Shown piece by piece: positions 49,231-58,571 of a DNA stretch of 64,000 nucleotides (positions within the stretch are counted from its first letter, which is position 1; each line of letters opens with the position of its first letter). The notes under the pieces are model-generated. The model did no database searches and was not told the origin of the DNA. It saw only the letters and a list, made by a program, of their open reading frames with translations. Source of the DNA: Asanoa ferruginea (lineage in GTDB: Bacteria > Actinomycetota > Actinomycetes > Mycobacteriales > Micromonosporaceae); contig NZ_QUMQ01000001.1 of NCBI RefSeq assembly GCF_003387075.1, forward strand, positions 4,712,001 through 4,776,000, written 5' to 3'. Made by a program: the position numbers and the translations under genes.

Positions 49231-51017
49231 CGCGCTTCTCCCATGGCCCGCCCGAGCAGGCCGAGGAACGACTGGTTGAGCGCCGCGGTGTCGGCCGGGC
49301 GCAGTGGCTGGTGGCCGAGGAGCAGGGCCTGCACGTAGAGGCCTTCGACGGCGAGGGTCACCAGCTCCTCGTCGCCCACCGAGCAGGTCTGCCGGACGAG
49401 CGGGTTGCGATGGTTGAACACCAGCTGGGGGAGGTCCTGGCGGCCGGCGGTGAAGCTGCCGAGGATCGCGGCCCAGGTGTCGTCGGCCTCGTCGCGGCCC
49501 CGGCGCAGGTCGACGTGCAGGGCCGTGTCGCTGTCGAGCAGGTAGAGCGCCGGCAGGCTGGCCGGCTCGAACGCGCGGACCAGCACCTCGACGCCGAGCG
49601 GCTCCAGCGCGCGCCGGGCCACCCGCAGGAAGGGCGCCACGGCCTGCTCGCCGGCCGGGTCGAGCGGTTCGAGCTGCATGGCCAGCGCACCGGCGGTCAA
49701 CACCTCGGTGTCGATCGTGGCGTCGATGTCGGGCAGCCGGCGCAACAGCTCGGCGTCGTAGACGTAGCCCGCGTTGACCAGGGCGATGGACTGGGCCGCG
49801 GCCACCGGTGCGAGCTGCCGGAACTCGTCGACCGACGGGATGAAGCGGACGACGCCGTAGCGGTCGTGGAAGTCGGCCAGCGTCATCGGGCCGACGTTGG
49901 TCTCGAAGCGCCACCACTGGTAGAGCAGACGCAGCATCTCGTCGTCGTGCAACGCGAGCGCCTTCACGCCGAGGTGGTGCACCGACAGGAAGGTGGCCAG
50001 CCGGCGCGGGTCGGTGCGGCCCAGCGCGGTCAACCAGCCGCGCAGGGCTGCGCCCAGCGACTCGCGGACCTCGTCGAGCACGTCGTCTTCGTAGAGAGCC
50101 TCGCGGCTCGCCGTCGGCCGCAGCTCGGTCGTGTCGACCACGCACCGGACGAAGAACGCCCACTCGGGCAGCAGCCCCTCGATCGACTCGGAGAGCAGCA
50201 TCTGCTTGAGGTAGACCCGGTGCGCGACCCGGGACGCGGGGTTGGCCGCGACCGGCAGCACGAACGCGACGCCGCGCAGCCCCGCCGCGGGAACGTCGAG
50301 GTCGATCACGTCGAACGGAGGGAAGCCGAACACCTCTTCGGCGTAGCGGTCGAGCCGGGCCCGGCGTGCGGTGGCCGACTCACCTGCATCCCGGTGCCAC
50401 GGCGCGAGACCGGTGGTCACCGGCTGGCCGTCGACCCGCACGGCGATCGGCAACATCGAGCCGAACAGCCGGGCCAGCTCGGCGACCGTCTCGCCGCGCA
50501 ACCAGTGTTCGGCGTCGCGGCGCGGCACCAGCGTCACGGTGGTGCCGGGGACCGGGCGGGCACGGTCGACCGGGGCGATGGCCACCTCGTAGCGGCCGTC
50601 GGCGTAGCCGGTCCACTCGACCGTCGGCGCGTCACCGCAGCGGGTGGAGACCCGGATCTCGTCGGCGACCAGGAAGCACGACAGCAGGCCGATGCCGAAC
50701 TGGCCGAGGAACTCGTGGCGGGCGAAGCCGAGGTCGTCGCGTTTGGAGCTGCGGCCGATGGTGGCCAGCAGGTCGTGCACCTGCTGCTCGGTCAGCCCGA
50801 TGCCGGTGTCGTGCACGCGCAGCGTGCCGTCGCCGGTCACGGCCGGCGACTCGACCAGGACCTGGCCGGGCGCACCGGGATCGGCGACCCGGCGGGCTGT
50901 GATCGCGTCGACCGCGTTCTGGAGCAGCTCGCGGACGTAGACCCGCGGGCTCGCGTAGAGATGGTGACTGAGCAGGTCGACGATGCCACGCAGGTCGACG
51001 TTGAAGGAGTACCCCAC
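49227..51017 (-). CDS. Divergent Hsp90-family (HtpG-like) ATPase
   Basis: A 596-residue protein from GTG 51017 with GGGGAGG nine bases upstream. The GHKL nucleotide-binding domain is clear: YVRELLQNAVDAITARR, LRVHDTGIGLTEQQVHDLLATIGRSSKRDD and HEFLGQFGIGLLSCFLVADEI. The middle domain has VYLKQMLLSESIEGLLPEWAFFVRCVVDTTELRPTASREALYEDDVLDEV, the Hsp90 client/catalytic-loop region with the Arg near NxxR. It is shorter than HtpG and ends GLLGRAMGEAR, without the MEEVD tail that binds TPR proteins in eukaryotes. Its coupled neighbour is a TPR protein. Clients are unknown. Confidence 0.9.
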   Translation of the reverse strand: MGYSFNVDLRGIVDLLSHHLYASPRVYVRELLQNAVDAITARRVADPGAPGQVLVESPAVTGDGTLRVHDTGIGLTEQQVHDLLATIGRSSKRDDLGFARHEFLGQFGIGLLSCFLVADEIRVSTRCGDAPTVEWTGYADGRYEVAIAPVDRARPVPGTTVTLVPRRDAEHWLRGETVAELARLFGSMLPIAVRVDGQPVTTGLAPWHRDAGESATARRARLDRYAEEVFGFPPFDVIDLDVPAAGLRGVAFVLPVAANPASRVAHRVYLKQMLLSESIEGLLPEWAFFVRCVVDTTELRPTASREALYEDDVLDEVRESLGAALRGWLTALGRTDPRRLATFLSVHHLGVKALALHDDEMLRLLYQWWRFETNVGPMTLADFHDRYGVVRFIPSVDEFRQLAPVAAAQSIALVNAGYVYDAELLRRLPDIDATIDTEVLTAGALAMQLEPLDPAGEQAVAPFLRVARRALEPLGVEVLVRAFEPASLPALYLLDSDTALHVDLRRGRDEADDTWAAILGSFTAGRQDLPQLVFNHRNPLVRQTCSVGDEELVTLAVEGLYVQALLLGHQPLRPADTAALNQSFLGLLGRAMGEAR

Positions 51018-51068
51018 CGAACCTCCCCGTGCGATGGTGAAGCCAGCGCACGATACCCCGGGAGTGGC

Positions 51069-54000
51069 TCAGACCGCCTCGGCGGCGTCCATCGCTTTGT
51101 AGATGCGCTGTTCGGAGACGGGGTAGGGGGTGCCGAGGGCCTGGGCGAAGATGTTCACCCGGAGTTCCTCGATCATCCAGCGGATCTCGACCACCGCCTC
51201 GGCGCGCCGGCGGCTGGGCGGAAGCGCGGCCTGCATGGTGTCGTATTCCTTCTGCACCTGGGCGATCCGGGCCTGGCCGGCACGGTCGCGGGCCGGGTCC
51301 TGGCCCAGCCGGTCGAGCCGGCGCTCGACCGCGGCGAGGTAGCGGGGCAAATCGCCGAGGTGGGTCCAACCGGTGGCGGTGATGAAACCGGGATAGATCA
51401 GAGCGGAAAGCTGTCCGCGTACGTCGGTCAGCGCGGCCAAGGCGTCCAATGAGGACATCCGGGCGATCCGCAGCTCGGCGGCGTGCTGTGCGGCCAGGGC
51501 CCGTTCCACCCGGGCGACCACCGCGACCACCGTGTCGACCAGGTCGGCGCGCACCTGGTCGCGCAGCGCGGCGAACGCGTCGGGGTCCCAGGCCGGGCCG
51601 CCGGCCTGGGCGACCAGCCGGTCGACGGCGGCGCCGGCGGCGTCGCGCAGCAACTCGGGCACGCTGCGGTGCGGGTTGCGGCTCAGCGCCAGCTTCTCCT
51701 GGTTGGTCAGCCGGCCCTGGAGGAACGTCGCGGGGTTGGGCAGGGTGAGCAGCAGCAGCCGCCGGGTGCCGGCGATCATCGCCGCGGCCTGCTCGCCCGC
51801 GGTGTCGAAGACCTCGACGCCGACGGTCTTTCCCTCGTCGACCAGCGCCGGGTAGGCGGTGACCCGGAAACCGGCCCGGTCCTGCTCCAGGGTGCGGGGC
51901 AGCGGCCCGAAGTCCCACGAGGTCAGGCCGGAGCGGGCGATGCCGGGCGCGGCCGCCGTGACCGTCGCGCGCACCTCGGCCTTGAGCTGGGCCTGCAACG
52001 CGGCCAGGTCTTTGCCGCGGGCCACCTCGCGGTCGCCGTCGACGACCCGGTAGGTCAGCTTGAGGTGGTCGGGCACCCGCGAGAGATCCCAGGCGTCGTG
52101 CGGCACCGTCACGCCGGTCATCCGCCGCAACTCGCGGGTGACCGCCTCGATCAGGGACACCCCGGTGGTCGGCGTGATGCCGGCCAGGGCGGCGCGGGCG
52201 AAGTCGGGCGCCGGCACGAAGTTGGTGCGGATCGCTTTCGGCAGCGAGCGGATCAGCGCCACGACGAGATCCGACCGCAGGCCGGGCACCTGCCAGTCGA
52301 AGTCTTCCGGCCGCACCTGGCCGAGCATCGGCAGCGGCACGTCGACGGTGACACCATCCGATGTGGACCCCGGCGCGAACTCGTAGGTCAGTGGCAGCGC
52401 CGCGGATTCCGAGCGCCACACGTCGGGATAGGACGCTGGGTCGACGTCGCCGCGGCCGGCGTTGACCAGGAACTCGCGGGTGAAGGTGAGCAGAGTCGGG
52501 TTTTCCCGGCGGGCTTTCTTCCACCACGAGTCGAAATGCCGCCCCGAAACCACGTCGGCGGGGATGCGCTGGTCGTAGAAGGCGTAGAGGCTCTCGTCGT
52601 CGACCAGGATGTCGCGCCGGCGGACCCGGTCTTCCAGCGACGCGACCTCCTCCAGCAGCCGCGCGTTGTCGCGAGCGAAGTGGTGCGGGGTGGTCCAGTC
52701 GCCCTCGACCAGGGCATGTCGGATGAACAGCTCGCGGGACAGCACCGGGTCGACCCTGGCGTAGGTGACCCGCCGGCCGACGACGATCGGCACGCCGAAC
52801 AGGGTGACCCGCTCGACGGCCATGACGGCCGCCTGTTTCTTCTCCCAGTGCGGCTCGCTGTAGCTGCGCTTGACCAGGTGGCCGGCGAGCGGCTCGACCC
52901 ACTCGGGCTCGATCCGGGCGTTGACCCGCGCCCACAACCGCGACGTCTCCACGAGCTCGGCCGACATGAGGAATCGGGGCGGCTTTCGCGCCAGGGTGGA
53001 GCCCGGGAAGATGGCGAACTTGGCGCCGCGCGCGCCGAGGTATTCGCGCTTCTCGCCCTCACGCAGGCCGATCTGGGAGAGCAGCCCGGCCAGCAGCGAC
53101 TGGTGCAGCCGCGCCGGGTCGGGCGACGACGACGGCACCAGGCCCAGCGACTTGGTCACCTGGCGGAGCTGGGCGTGGATGTCCTGCCACTCGCGGGCCC
53201 GCAGGTAGTTGAGATATTCGGCCCGGCAGAGCCGGCGGAACGCGCTCGACGACAGCTCCTTCTGCCGGTCGCGCAGGTGCCGCCACAGGTTGAGGTAGGT
53301 GACGAAGTCGGAGTCGGGGTCGGCGAACCGGGCGTGCAACTGGTCGGCGTGGGCGCGGTGCTCGACCGGCCGCTCGCGCGGGTCCTGGATGGACAGTGCG
53401 GCGGCGACCACCATCACCTCGTCGAGGCAGCCGTTGCGGTCGGCTTCGAGCACCATCCGGCCCAGCCGCGGGTCGACCGGGAGCTGCGCCAGCCGGCGGC
53501 CGCTCTCGGTGAGCCGCTTGGCGTCGTCGAGCGCGCCCAACTCCTGCAACAGCGCCACGCCGTCGGTGATGTTGCGCCGGTCGGGCGGGTCGATGAAGGG
53601 GAAGTTGGCGATGTCGCCGAGGCCGATCGCGGTCATCTGCAAAATGACCGAAGCCAGGTTGGTACGCAGGATCTCCGGCTCGGTGTATTCCGGCCGCGAC
53701 AGGAAGTCCTGCTCGTCGTAGAGGCGGATGCAGATGCCGGGCGAGGTGCGGCCGCTGCGGCCCTTGCGCTGGTTGGCCGACGCCTGGGAGACCCGCTCGA
53801 TCGGCAGCCGCTGCACCTTGAGCCGGTGGCTGTAGCGGGAGATGCGGGCCGTGCCCGGGTCTACGACGTATTTGATGCCTGGCACCGTCAGCGAGGTCTC
53901 CGCGACGTTGGTGGCCAACACCACCCGGCGCCCGGTGTGTGACTGGAACACCCGGTGCTGCTCGGCCGTCGAGAGCCGGGCGTAGAGCGGCAGGATCTCC

Positions 54001-54995
54001 AGGTGGGGGATGTTGAGCCGGCCCAGCGCGTCAGCGGTGTCGCGGATCTCCCGCTCGCCACTGAGGAACACCAGCACGTCGCCGGGCCCTTCAGCGGCCA
54101 ACTCGGTGACCGCGTCGCCGATGGCCTGGATCGGGTCGCGAACGACAGAATCGGCAACGTCGTCGTCGTCCTCAATAGCTTCCTCGAGCACCAGCGGCCG
54201 GTAGCGCAGCTCGACCGGGTAGGTGCGCCCCGACACCTCGACGATCGGCGCCGGCGAGCCGTCGCGTTGCCGGAAGTGCTCCGCGAACCGCGACGTCTCG
54301 ATCGTCGCCGAAGTGATGATCACCTTGAGGTCGGGCCGGCGGGGCAGGAGTGACGCCAGATAACCCAGGATGAAGTCGATGTTGAGGCTGCGCTCGTGTG
54401 CCTCGTCGATCACCAGGGTGTCGTAGCGCAACAGGTCGCGGTCGGTCTGCAACTCGGCCAGCAGGATGCCGTCGGTCATCAACTTGACCAGCGTGTCGTC
54501 GCCGCCGCGGTCGGTGAACCGCACCTTGTAGCCGACGGTGCTGCCCAGCGGCGTGCCCAGCTCCTCGGCGATCCGGTCGGCGACCGTGCGGGCGGCCAGC
54601 CGGCGTGGCTGGGTGTGGCCGATCTGGCCCCGGATGCCGCGGCCGAGCTCCAGGCAGATCTTCGGGATCTGGGTCGTCTTGCCGGACCCGGTCTCGCCGG
54701 CGACGATCACCACCTGGTGATCGCGGATGGCGGCCGCGATGTCGTCGCGCCGCTCGCTGACCGGCAACTCGGCCGGGTAGCGGATCGTGGGCAGGGCCGC
54801 CCGGCGGGCCGCGACCCGGCTTTCGGCCGCTACGATCTCGGTTTCGATCGCGGCCTGGGCGGCCGCTTTCTTGCCGGCTTCACGGATCTTGCGGGTGCCC
54901 TCCAGCCGCCGACCCAGGCGGTGGGCGTCGCGCAGGGTCAGCGCGGCCAGGCGGGTGGGCAACGACGGGTCGGCTGCTGCTGAGGGCGCGTTCAT
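51069..54995 (-). CDS. hrpA: ATP-dependent RNA helicase HrpA
   Basis: A 1308-residue DEAH-box helicase, full family length. Motif I is VIVAGETGSGKTTQIPKI, motif II LVIDEAHERSLNIDFIL, motif III ITSATIETSRF and motif VI QRKGRSGRTSPG. The HA2/OB region follows (LGRMVLEADRNGCLDEVMVVAAALSIQDPRERP), and a long C-terminal DUF3418 region (QVPGLRSDLVVALIRSLPKAIRTNFVPAPDFA) contains a late aromatic end (QALGTPYPVSEQRIYKAMDAAE). HrpA acts on RNA and has been linked to rescue of collided or stalled ribosomes. It is transcribed alone, 51 bp upstream of the Hsp90-like gene on the same strand. Confidence 0.95.
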   Translation of the reverse strand: MNAPSAAADPSLPTRLAALTLRDAHRLGRRLEGTRKIREAGKKAAAQAAIETEIVAAESRVAARRAALPTIRYPAELPVSERRDDIAAAIRDHQVVIVAGETGSGKTTQIPKICLELGRGIRGQIGHTQPRRLAARTVADRIAEELGTPLGSTVGYKVRFTDRGGDDTLVKLMTDGILLAELQTDRDLLRYDTLVIDEAHERSLNIDFILGYLASLLPRRPDLKVIITSATIETSRFAEHFRQRDGSPAPIVEVSGRTYPVELRYRPLVLEEAIEDDDDVADSVVRDPIQAIGDAVTELAAEGPGDVLVFLSGEREIRDTADALGRLNIPHLEILPLYARLSTAEQHRVFQSHTGRRVVLATNVAETSLTVPGIKYVVDPGTARISRYSHRLKVQRLPIERVSQASANQRKGRSGRTSPGICIRLYDEQDFLSRPEYTEPEILRTNLASVILQMTAIGLGDIANFPFIDPPDRRNITDGVALLQELGALDDAKRLTESGRRLAQLPVDPRLGRMVLEADRNGCLDEVMVVAAALSIQDPRERPVEHRAHADQLHARFADPDSDFVTYLNLWRHLRDRQKELSSSAFRRLCRAEYLNYLRAREWQDIHAQLRQVTKSLGLVPSSSPDPARLHQSLLAGLLSQIGLREGEKREYLGARGAKFAIFPGSTLARKPPRFLMSAELVETSRLWARVNARIEPEWVEPLAGHLVKRSYSEPHWEKKQAAVMAVERVTLFGVPIVVGRRVTYARVDPVLSRELFIRHALVEGDWTTPHHFARDNARLLEEVASLEDRVRRRDILVDDESLYAFYDQRIPADVVSGRHFDSWWKKARRENPTLLTFTREFLVNAGRGDVDPASYPDVWRSESAALPLTYEFAPGSTSDGVTVDVPLPMLGQVRPEDFDWQVPGLRSDLVVALIRSLPKAIRTNFVPAPDFARAALAGITPTTGVSLIEAVTRELRRMTGVTVPHDAWDLSRVPDHLKLTYRVVDGDREVARGKDLAALQAQLKAEVRATVTAAAPGIARSGLTSWDFGPLPRTLEQDRAGFRVTAYPALVDEGKTVGVEVFDTAGEQAAAMIAGTRRLLLLTLPNPATFLQGRLTNQEKLALSRNPHRSVPELLRDAAGAAVDRLVAQAGGPAWDPDAFAALRDQVRADLVDTVVAVVARVERALAAQHAAELRIARMSSLDALAALTDVRGQLSALIYPGFITATGWTHLGDLPRYLAAVERRLDRLGQDPARDRAGQARIAQVQKEYDTMQAALPPSRRRAEAVVEIRWMIEELRVNIFAQALGTPYPVSEQRIYKAMDAAEAV

Positions 54996-55027
54996 CTCGC
55001 GCCCAAGGATAGGCGGGGAGGGGTCGG

Positions 55028-56197
55028 TCAGCTCGTGGTTATCCGTACGACGTGATCTTTAGCGGTTGGCTCGGTGAATCGCACCAGCGCCTCACCCTCG
55101 GCCTCCACCGCCGCGGTCGCCGCTTTGGTCGGTTTTTCGAACGCGGTGACCGTGAGCGTCGCCACCCCGCGCTTGGTCTCGGCCGACCAGACACCGGCCA
55201 CCAGCCCATCGACCAGGAACGTCGGCAGCCAACGCAGGTTGCGCTTGAGGTAGACGCGGTCCTTGTAGGCGTCGGGCAGGATCCGGGCCCGCCGGTTGGC
55301 GGCGAACGCCAGCAGCGCGTTGTCGAACGCGGGCAGGAAGCGCGGCGGCGCCTCGGTCTCGTCGGCCGGCCGGGGCGCGTCGGCCACGTCGTAGAGCACC
55401 CGGCGGCCGTTTTCCTCGCGGAGCGTCGCCAGGTCGAGCCGTTCGAGGGCGGCCTTGACCGGCCCGGCCGGCGAACCGAGCCAGTAGGCGATGTCGTCGG
55501 CACCGGCCGGCCCGAACGCGCCGAGGTGCCGGATGATCGCCGTCTCCCAGGCCTTTTCGCTGGTCAGGCTGCGTGGGGTGGGCGGGCCGGAGCGGTAGGC
55601 GGCGGGCGTTTTGGCACCCCACGCGCCGTCGGCGGGCGCCTTGACGAACGCCGGCTGGGCCCGGAACGGCCGCCATTTGTATTCCCGCTGTGCCTCGACC
55701 GCCTTGGCCGGCAGGGCGTCGGGGTGATCATCAACCCATTTCTCGGCGTACGCCGTCAGCTCGTCGCCTGTTCTGATCTTCTTCGCGAAGGCCACCGTGT
55801 CGGTGAGCAGGTCGCGGGCGCGCTCCGGCTCGTCGACGCCGCGCAGCAGCCAGCCGCCGACCCCGGTCTCCGCCGCGATCCGCGCCCAGACGGGGTGCTC
55901 GGCCGCGCTGACCAGGTGCAACGTGCGACGCATGAGGATGCCGGTGACCAGGTCACCCTGGTCGAGAACGGCCCAGAGATCGGCGGGGGAGAAGCCGTCG
56001 AGCCGGCTCCACAGCCCGATCGGCGGCGATGACCACTGCTGCGCCTGGAGCGCGCCGATCTGTTCGATAGCCGACACCAGGGATTTGCCACTGTGCTTGC
56101 CGCCACCAGGACCGGTATGACGGTTGAGCAGGCCCTGGCGGGCCAGCAGAGCACGGTTCAGTCCGGTCGCCGTCGCGGTATCTTGGGGAGTTCGCAT
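55028..56197 (-). CDS. Winged helix DNA-binding domain-containing protein
   Basis: A 389-residue protein of the family annotated as winged helix DNA-binding domain-containing (COG3214/AlkZ-like fold). Features are LNRALLARQGLLNRH, IEQIGALQAQQWSSPPIGLWSRLDGFSPADL, LVTGILMRRTLHLVSAAEHPVWARI, a repeated winged-helix region (AIIRHLGAFGPAGADDIAYWLGSPAGPVKAALERL) and FLPAFDNALLAFAANRRARILP plus FLVDGLVAGVWSAE. Family relatives include interstrand-crosslink glycosylases whose active-site QxQ motif may correspond to LQAQQW here. The ATG at 56197 overlaps the divergent HelD-like ATG in the sequence CATG. Confidence 0.85.
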   Translation of the reverse strand: MRTPQDTATATGLNRALLARQGLLNRHTGPGGGKHSGKSLVSAIEQIGALQAQQWSSPPIGLWSRLDGFSPADLWAVLDQGDLVTGILMRRTLHLVSAAEHPVWARIAAETGVGGWLLRGVDEPERARDLLTDTVAFAKKIRTGDELTAYAEKWVDDHPDALPAKAVEAQREYKWRPFRAQPAFVKAPADGAWGAKTPAAYRSGPPTPRSLTSEKAWETAIIRHLGAFGPAGADDIAYWLGSPAGPVKAALERLDLATLREENGRRVLYDVADAPRPADETEAPPRFLPAFDNALLAFAANRRARILPDAYKDRVYLKRNLRWLPTFLVDGLVAGVWSAETKRGVATLTVTAFEKPTKAATAAVEAEGEALVRFTEPTAKDHVVRITTS

Positions 56198-58571
56198 GGT
56201 TGCCGGTTCGCTTCCGGAAGGAACGTTGTTGTCTGAGCGCGTTGATCCTAGTCGCGTCCTCGATCCCACAGACTCGCCTGCCGAGATGGAAGCCGAACAG
56301 AAATACGTGTCCGGCCTCTATGACCGGCTCGACGAGATGCGGGAGCTGGCCGAGTCGCGCCGCTCCGGCGCGCTCGCCGCGACCGGGGGCACCCCGCAGG
56401 CGCGGTCGCAGCGCGAGTCGTCGGTCGCGATGTATTCCGAGCAGCTCGCCCAGCTCTCGGCGGTGGAGAGCGGGCTCTGTTTCGGCCGCCTCGACCCCGA
56501 GACCGGTGCGCCGCTCTACATCGGCCGGATCGGCATCTTCGATGAGGCCGGCGACTACGAGCCGATGCTGCTCGACTGGCGCGCGCCCGCGTCCCGCCCG
56601 TTCTATCTGGCGACCGCCGCCGACCCGCTGGGCATCAGGCGCCGCCGGCACATCCGCTCCAAGGGGCGCACGGTCATCGCGCTAGACGACGAGGTGCTCG
56701 ACCTGTCGGCGGCCGGTTCCGCGGCCCGCGAGGGGCTGGCCGGCGAGGCGGCGTTGCTGGCCGCGGTCGGCGCCAACCGCACCGGCCGGATGCGCGACAT
56801 CGTCGAGACCATCCAGGCCGAGCAGGACCGGATCATCCGCGCCGACCTCAACGGCGTGCTGGTGGTGCAGGGCGGTCCGGGCACCGGCAAGACCGCGGTT
56901 GCCCTGCACCGCGCGGCCTACCTGCTCTACACCCACCGGCGCGAGCTGTCGACGCGGGCCGTGCTGGTGCTCGGCCCCAACCCGACGTTCCTGCGCTACA
57001 TCTCCCACGTGCTGCCGTCGCTGGCCGAGACCGGCGTGCTGCTGTGGACGCTCGGCGACCTCTTCCCGGGCGTGACCGCGCGCGGCGAGGAGCCCGAGTC
57101 GGTCGCCGCGATCAAGGGCCGCGCGACGATGGTCGACGTGCTCACGTCGGCGATCGCCGACCGGCAGGAACTGCCATCCGAACCCATCACGGTGTACGTC
57201 GAGCGCGAGCCGCTGACCATCGACCGCGACCTGGTCGCCGTCGCTCGCGAGCGGGCCCGCCGCTCCGGCAAGGCGCACAACGAGGCCCGCGAGGTCTTCG
57301 AGCTGGCGTTGGTCGAGGGGCTCGTCCAGCAGGCCGCGGCGATCATCGGCACCGACCCCTTCGCCGACGACCCGCTGGGTGGCGACGACGCTCCCGGCGA
57401 CCCGTTGCTGATGGGTGCCGCCGACCTGGCCGACATCCGCACCGAGCTGGCCGGCGACCCGGGCATCCGGGCGGCTCTCGACCAGCTCTGGCCGCCGTTG
57501 ACGCCGCAGCGGCTGCTGCGCGACCTCTACGCGTCGGCCGACCGGCTGGCCGCCGCCCGGGTCGGCCGCGACGGCACCGAGTTGCTCACGCTGGCCGAGG
57601 CGGCCGCGCTGGCCCGCCCGACCGGCACGCCCTGGACGCCCGCCGACGCACCGCTGCTCGACGAGGCCGCCGAGCAGCTGGGCGAGCTGCCCGAGGCCGA
57701 GGTCGCGGCGCGCACCGAGGCCGACAAGGTGCGGCGTTCGGAGCTCGCCTACGCCGAGGGCGCGCTGGAGATCGCCCGCGGTTCGGCGTCGATCGACGTG
57801 GAAGACGAAGACGACCCGGAGCTGCTCCTGGTGACCGACCTGCTCGACGCGTCGCGGCTGGCCGACCGCCAGGAAGACGCGCTTCGGCTGAGCGCTGCCG
57901 AGCGGGCCGCTCTCGACCGCAAGTGGGCGTTCGGCCACGTGATCGTCGACGAGGCACAGGAGCTGTCGCCGATGGCCTGGCGGGTGCTGATGCGCCGGTC
58001 GCCCAACCGGTCGATGACCGTCGTCGGCGACATCGCCCAGACCGGCGACCCGGCCGGCGCGGCGTCGTGGTCGGAGGTGTTCGCGCCCTACGTCTCCGAG
58101 CGCTGGAAGCTGGCCGAGCTGACCGTCAACTACCGCACGCCGGCCGAGGTGATGTCGCTGGCCGGCGAGGTGCTGGCCCGGATCGACCCCGCGGCCACCC
58201 CGCCGCGTTCGGTCCGCTCCACCGGTGAGCAGCCGATCCAGGCGTCGCTCGACCAGCTCGGCCCGGTGCTGGCGACCGAGGCCGCGGTGCTCGGCGAGGG
58301 CCGGCTGGCGGTGATCGGCCCGGCGGGTGGCGTCGCCCGGCTGGCCGCCGACGTGCGGGCTGCGCTGCCGGAGCTGGCGGTCGCGGTCGGCGACGAGCCC
58401 GACCTGGAGAGCCCGGTCGCGGTGCTGTCCGCGCGCCAGGCCAAGGGCCTCGAGTTCGACACCGTGGTGGTCACCGACCCCGACGGCATCGAGGCGGAGT
58501 CGGCGCGCGGTCTCAACGACCTCTATGTGGCGTTGACCCGGGCTACCCAGCGATTGATCGTGTTGCGCTGA
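56196..58571 (+). CDS. HelD-like RNA polymerase recycling motor ATPase (UvrD-like superfamily 1)
   Basis: A 791-residue SF1 ATPase with an N-terminal coiled coil (AEMEAEQKYVSGLYDRLDEMRELAE) that in HelD reaches into RNA polymerase. Walker A is VVQGGPGTGKTAVALHRAAYLLY, Walker B VIVDEAQELSPMAWRVLMRR, and later motifs are VVGDIAQTGDP and RQAKGLEFDTVVVTDPD with YVALTRATQRLIVL at the end. HelD releases stalled RNA polymerase and can confer rifampicin tolerance. ATG 56196 is used, but a TTG at 56229 six bases after GGAAGGA is a strong alternative start (MSERVDPSRV). The 3' end overlaps the converging kinase gene by 29 bases. Confidence 0.92.
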   Translation: MVAGSLPEGTLLSERVDPSRVLDPTDSPAEMEAEQKYVSGLYDRLDEMRELAESRRSGALAATGGTPQARSQRESSVAMYSEQLAQLSAVESGLCFGRLDPETGAPLYIGRIGIFDEAGDYEPMLLDWRAPASRPFYLATAADPLGIRRRRHIRSKGRTVIALDDEVLDLSAAGSAAREGLAGEAALLAAVGANRTGRMRDIVETIQAEQDRIIRADLNGVLVVQGGPGTGKTAVALHRAAYLLYTHRRELSTRAVLVLGPNPTFLRYISHVLPSLAETGVLLWTLGDLFPGVTARGEEPESVAAIKGRATMVDVLTSAIADRQELPSEPITVYVEREPLTIDRDLVAVARERARRSGKAHNEAREVFELALVEGLVQQAAAIIGTDPFADDPLGGDDAPGDPLLMGAADLADIRTELAGDPGIRAALDQLWPPLTPQRLLRDLYASADRLAAARVGRDGTELLTLAEAAALARPTGTPWTPADAPLLDEAAEQLGELPEAEVAARTEADKVRRSELAYAEGALEIARGSASIDVEDEDDPELLLVTDLLDASRLADRQEDALRLSAAERAALDRKWAFGHVIVDEAQELSPMAWRVLMRRSPNRSMTVVGDIAQTGDPAGAASWSEVFAPYVSERWKLAELTVNYRTPAEVMSLAGEVLARIDPAATPPRSVRSTGEQPIQASLDQLGPVLATEAAVLGEGRLAVIGPAGGVARLAADVRAALPELAVAVGDEPDLESPVAVLSARQAKGLEFDTVVVTDPDGIEAESARGLNDLYVALTRATQRLIVLR

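Noticed and set aside
47230-58571. Anti-phage defence island (Hsp90-like ATPase, TPR protein, large helicase, HelD)
   Set aside because: HrpA and HelD are housekeeping actinobacterial genes, no nuclease or effector gene is present, and base composition is uniform. Only the Hsp90-TPR pair remains of interest.
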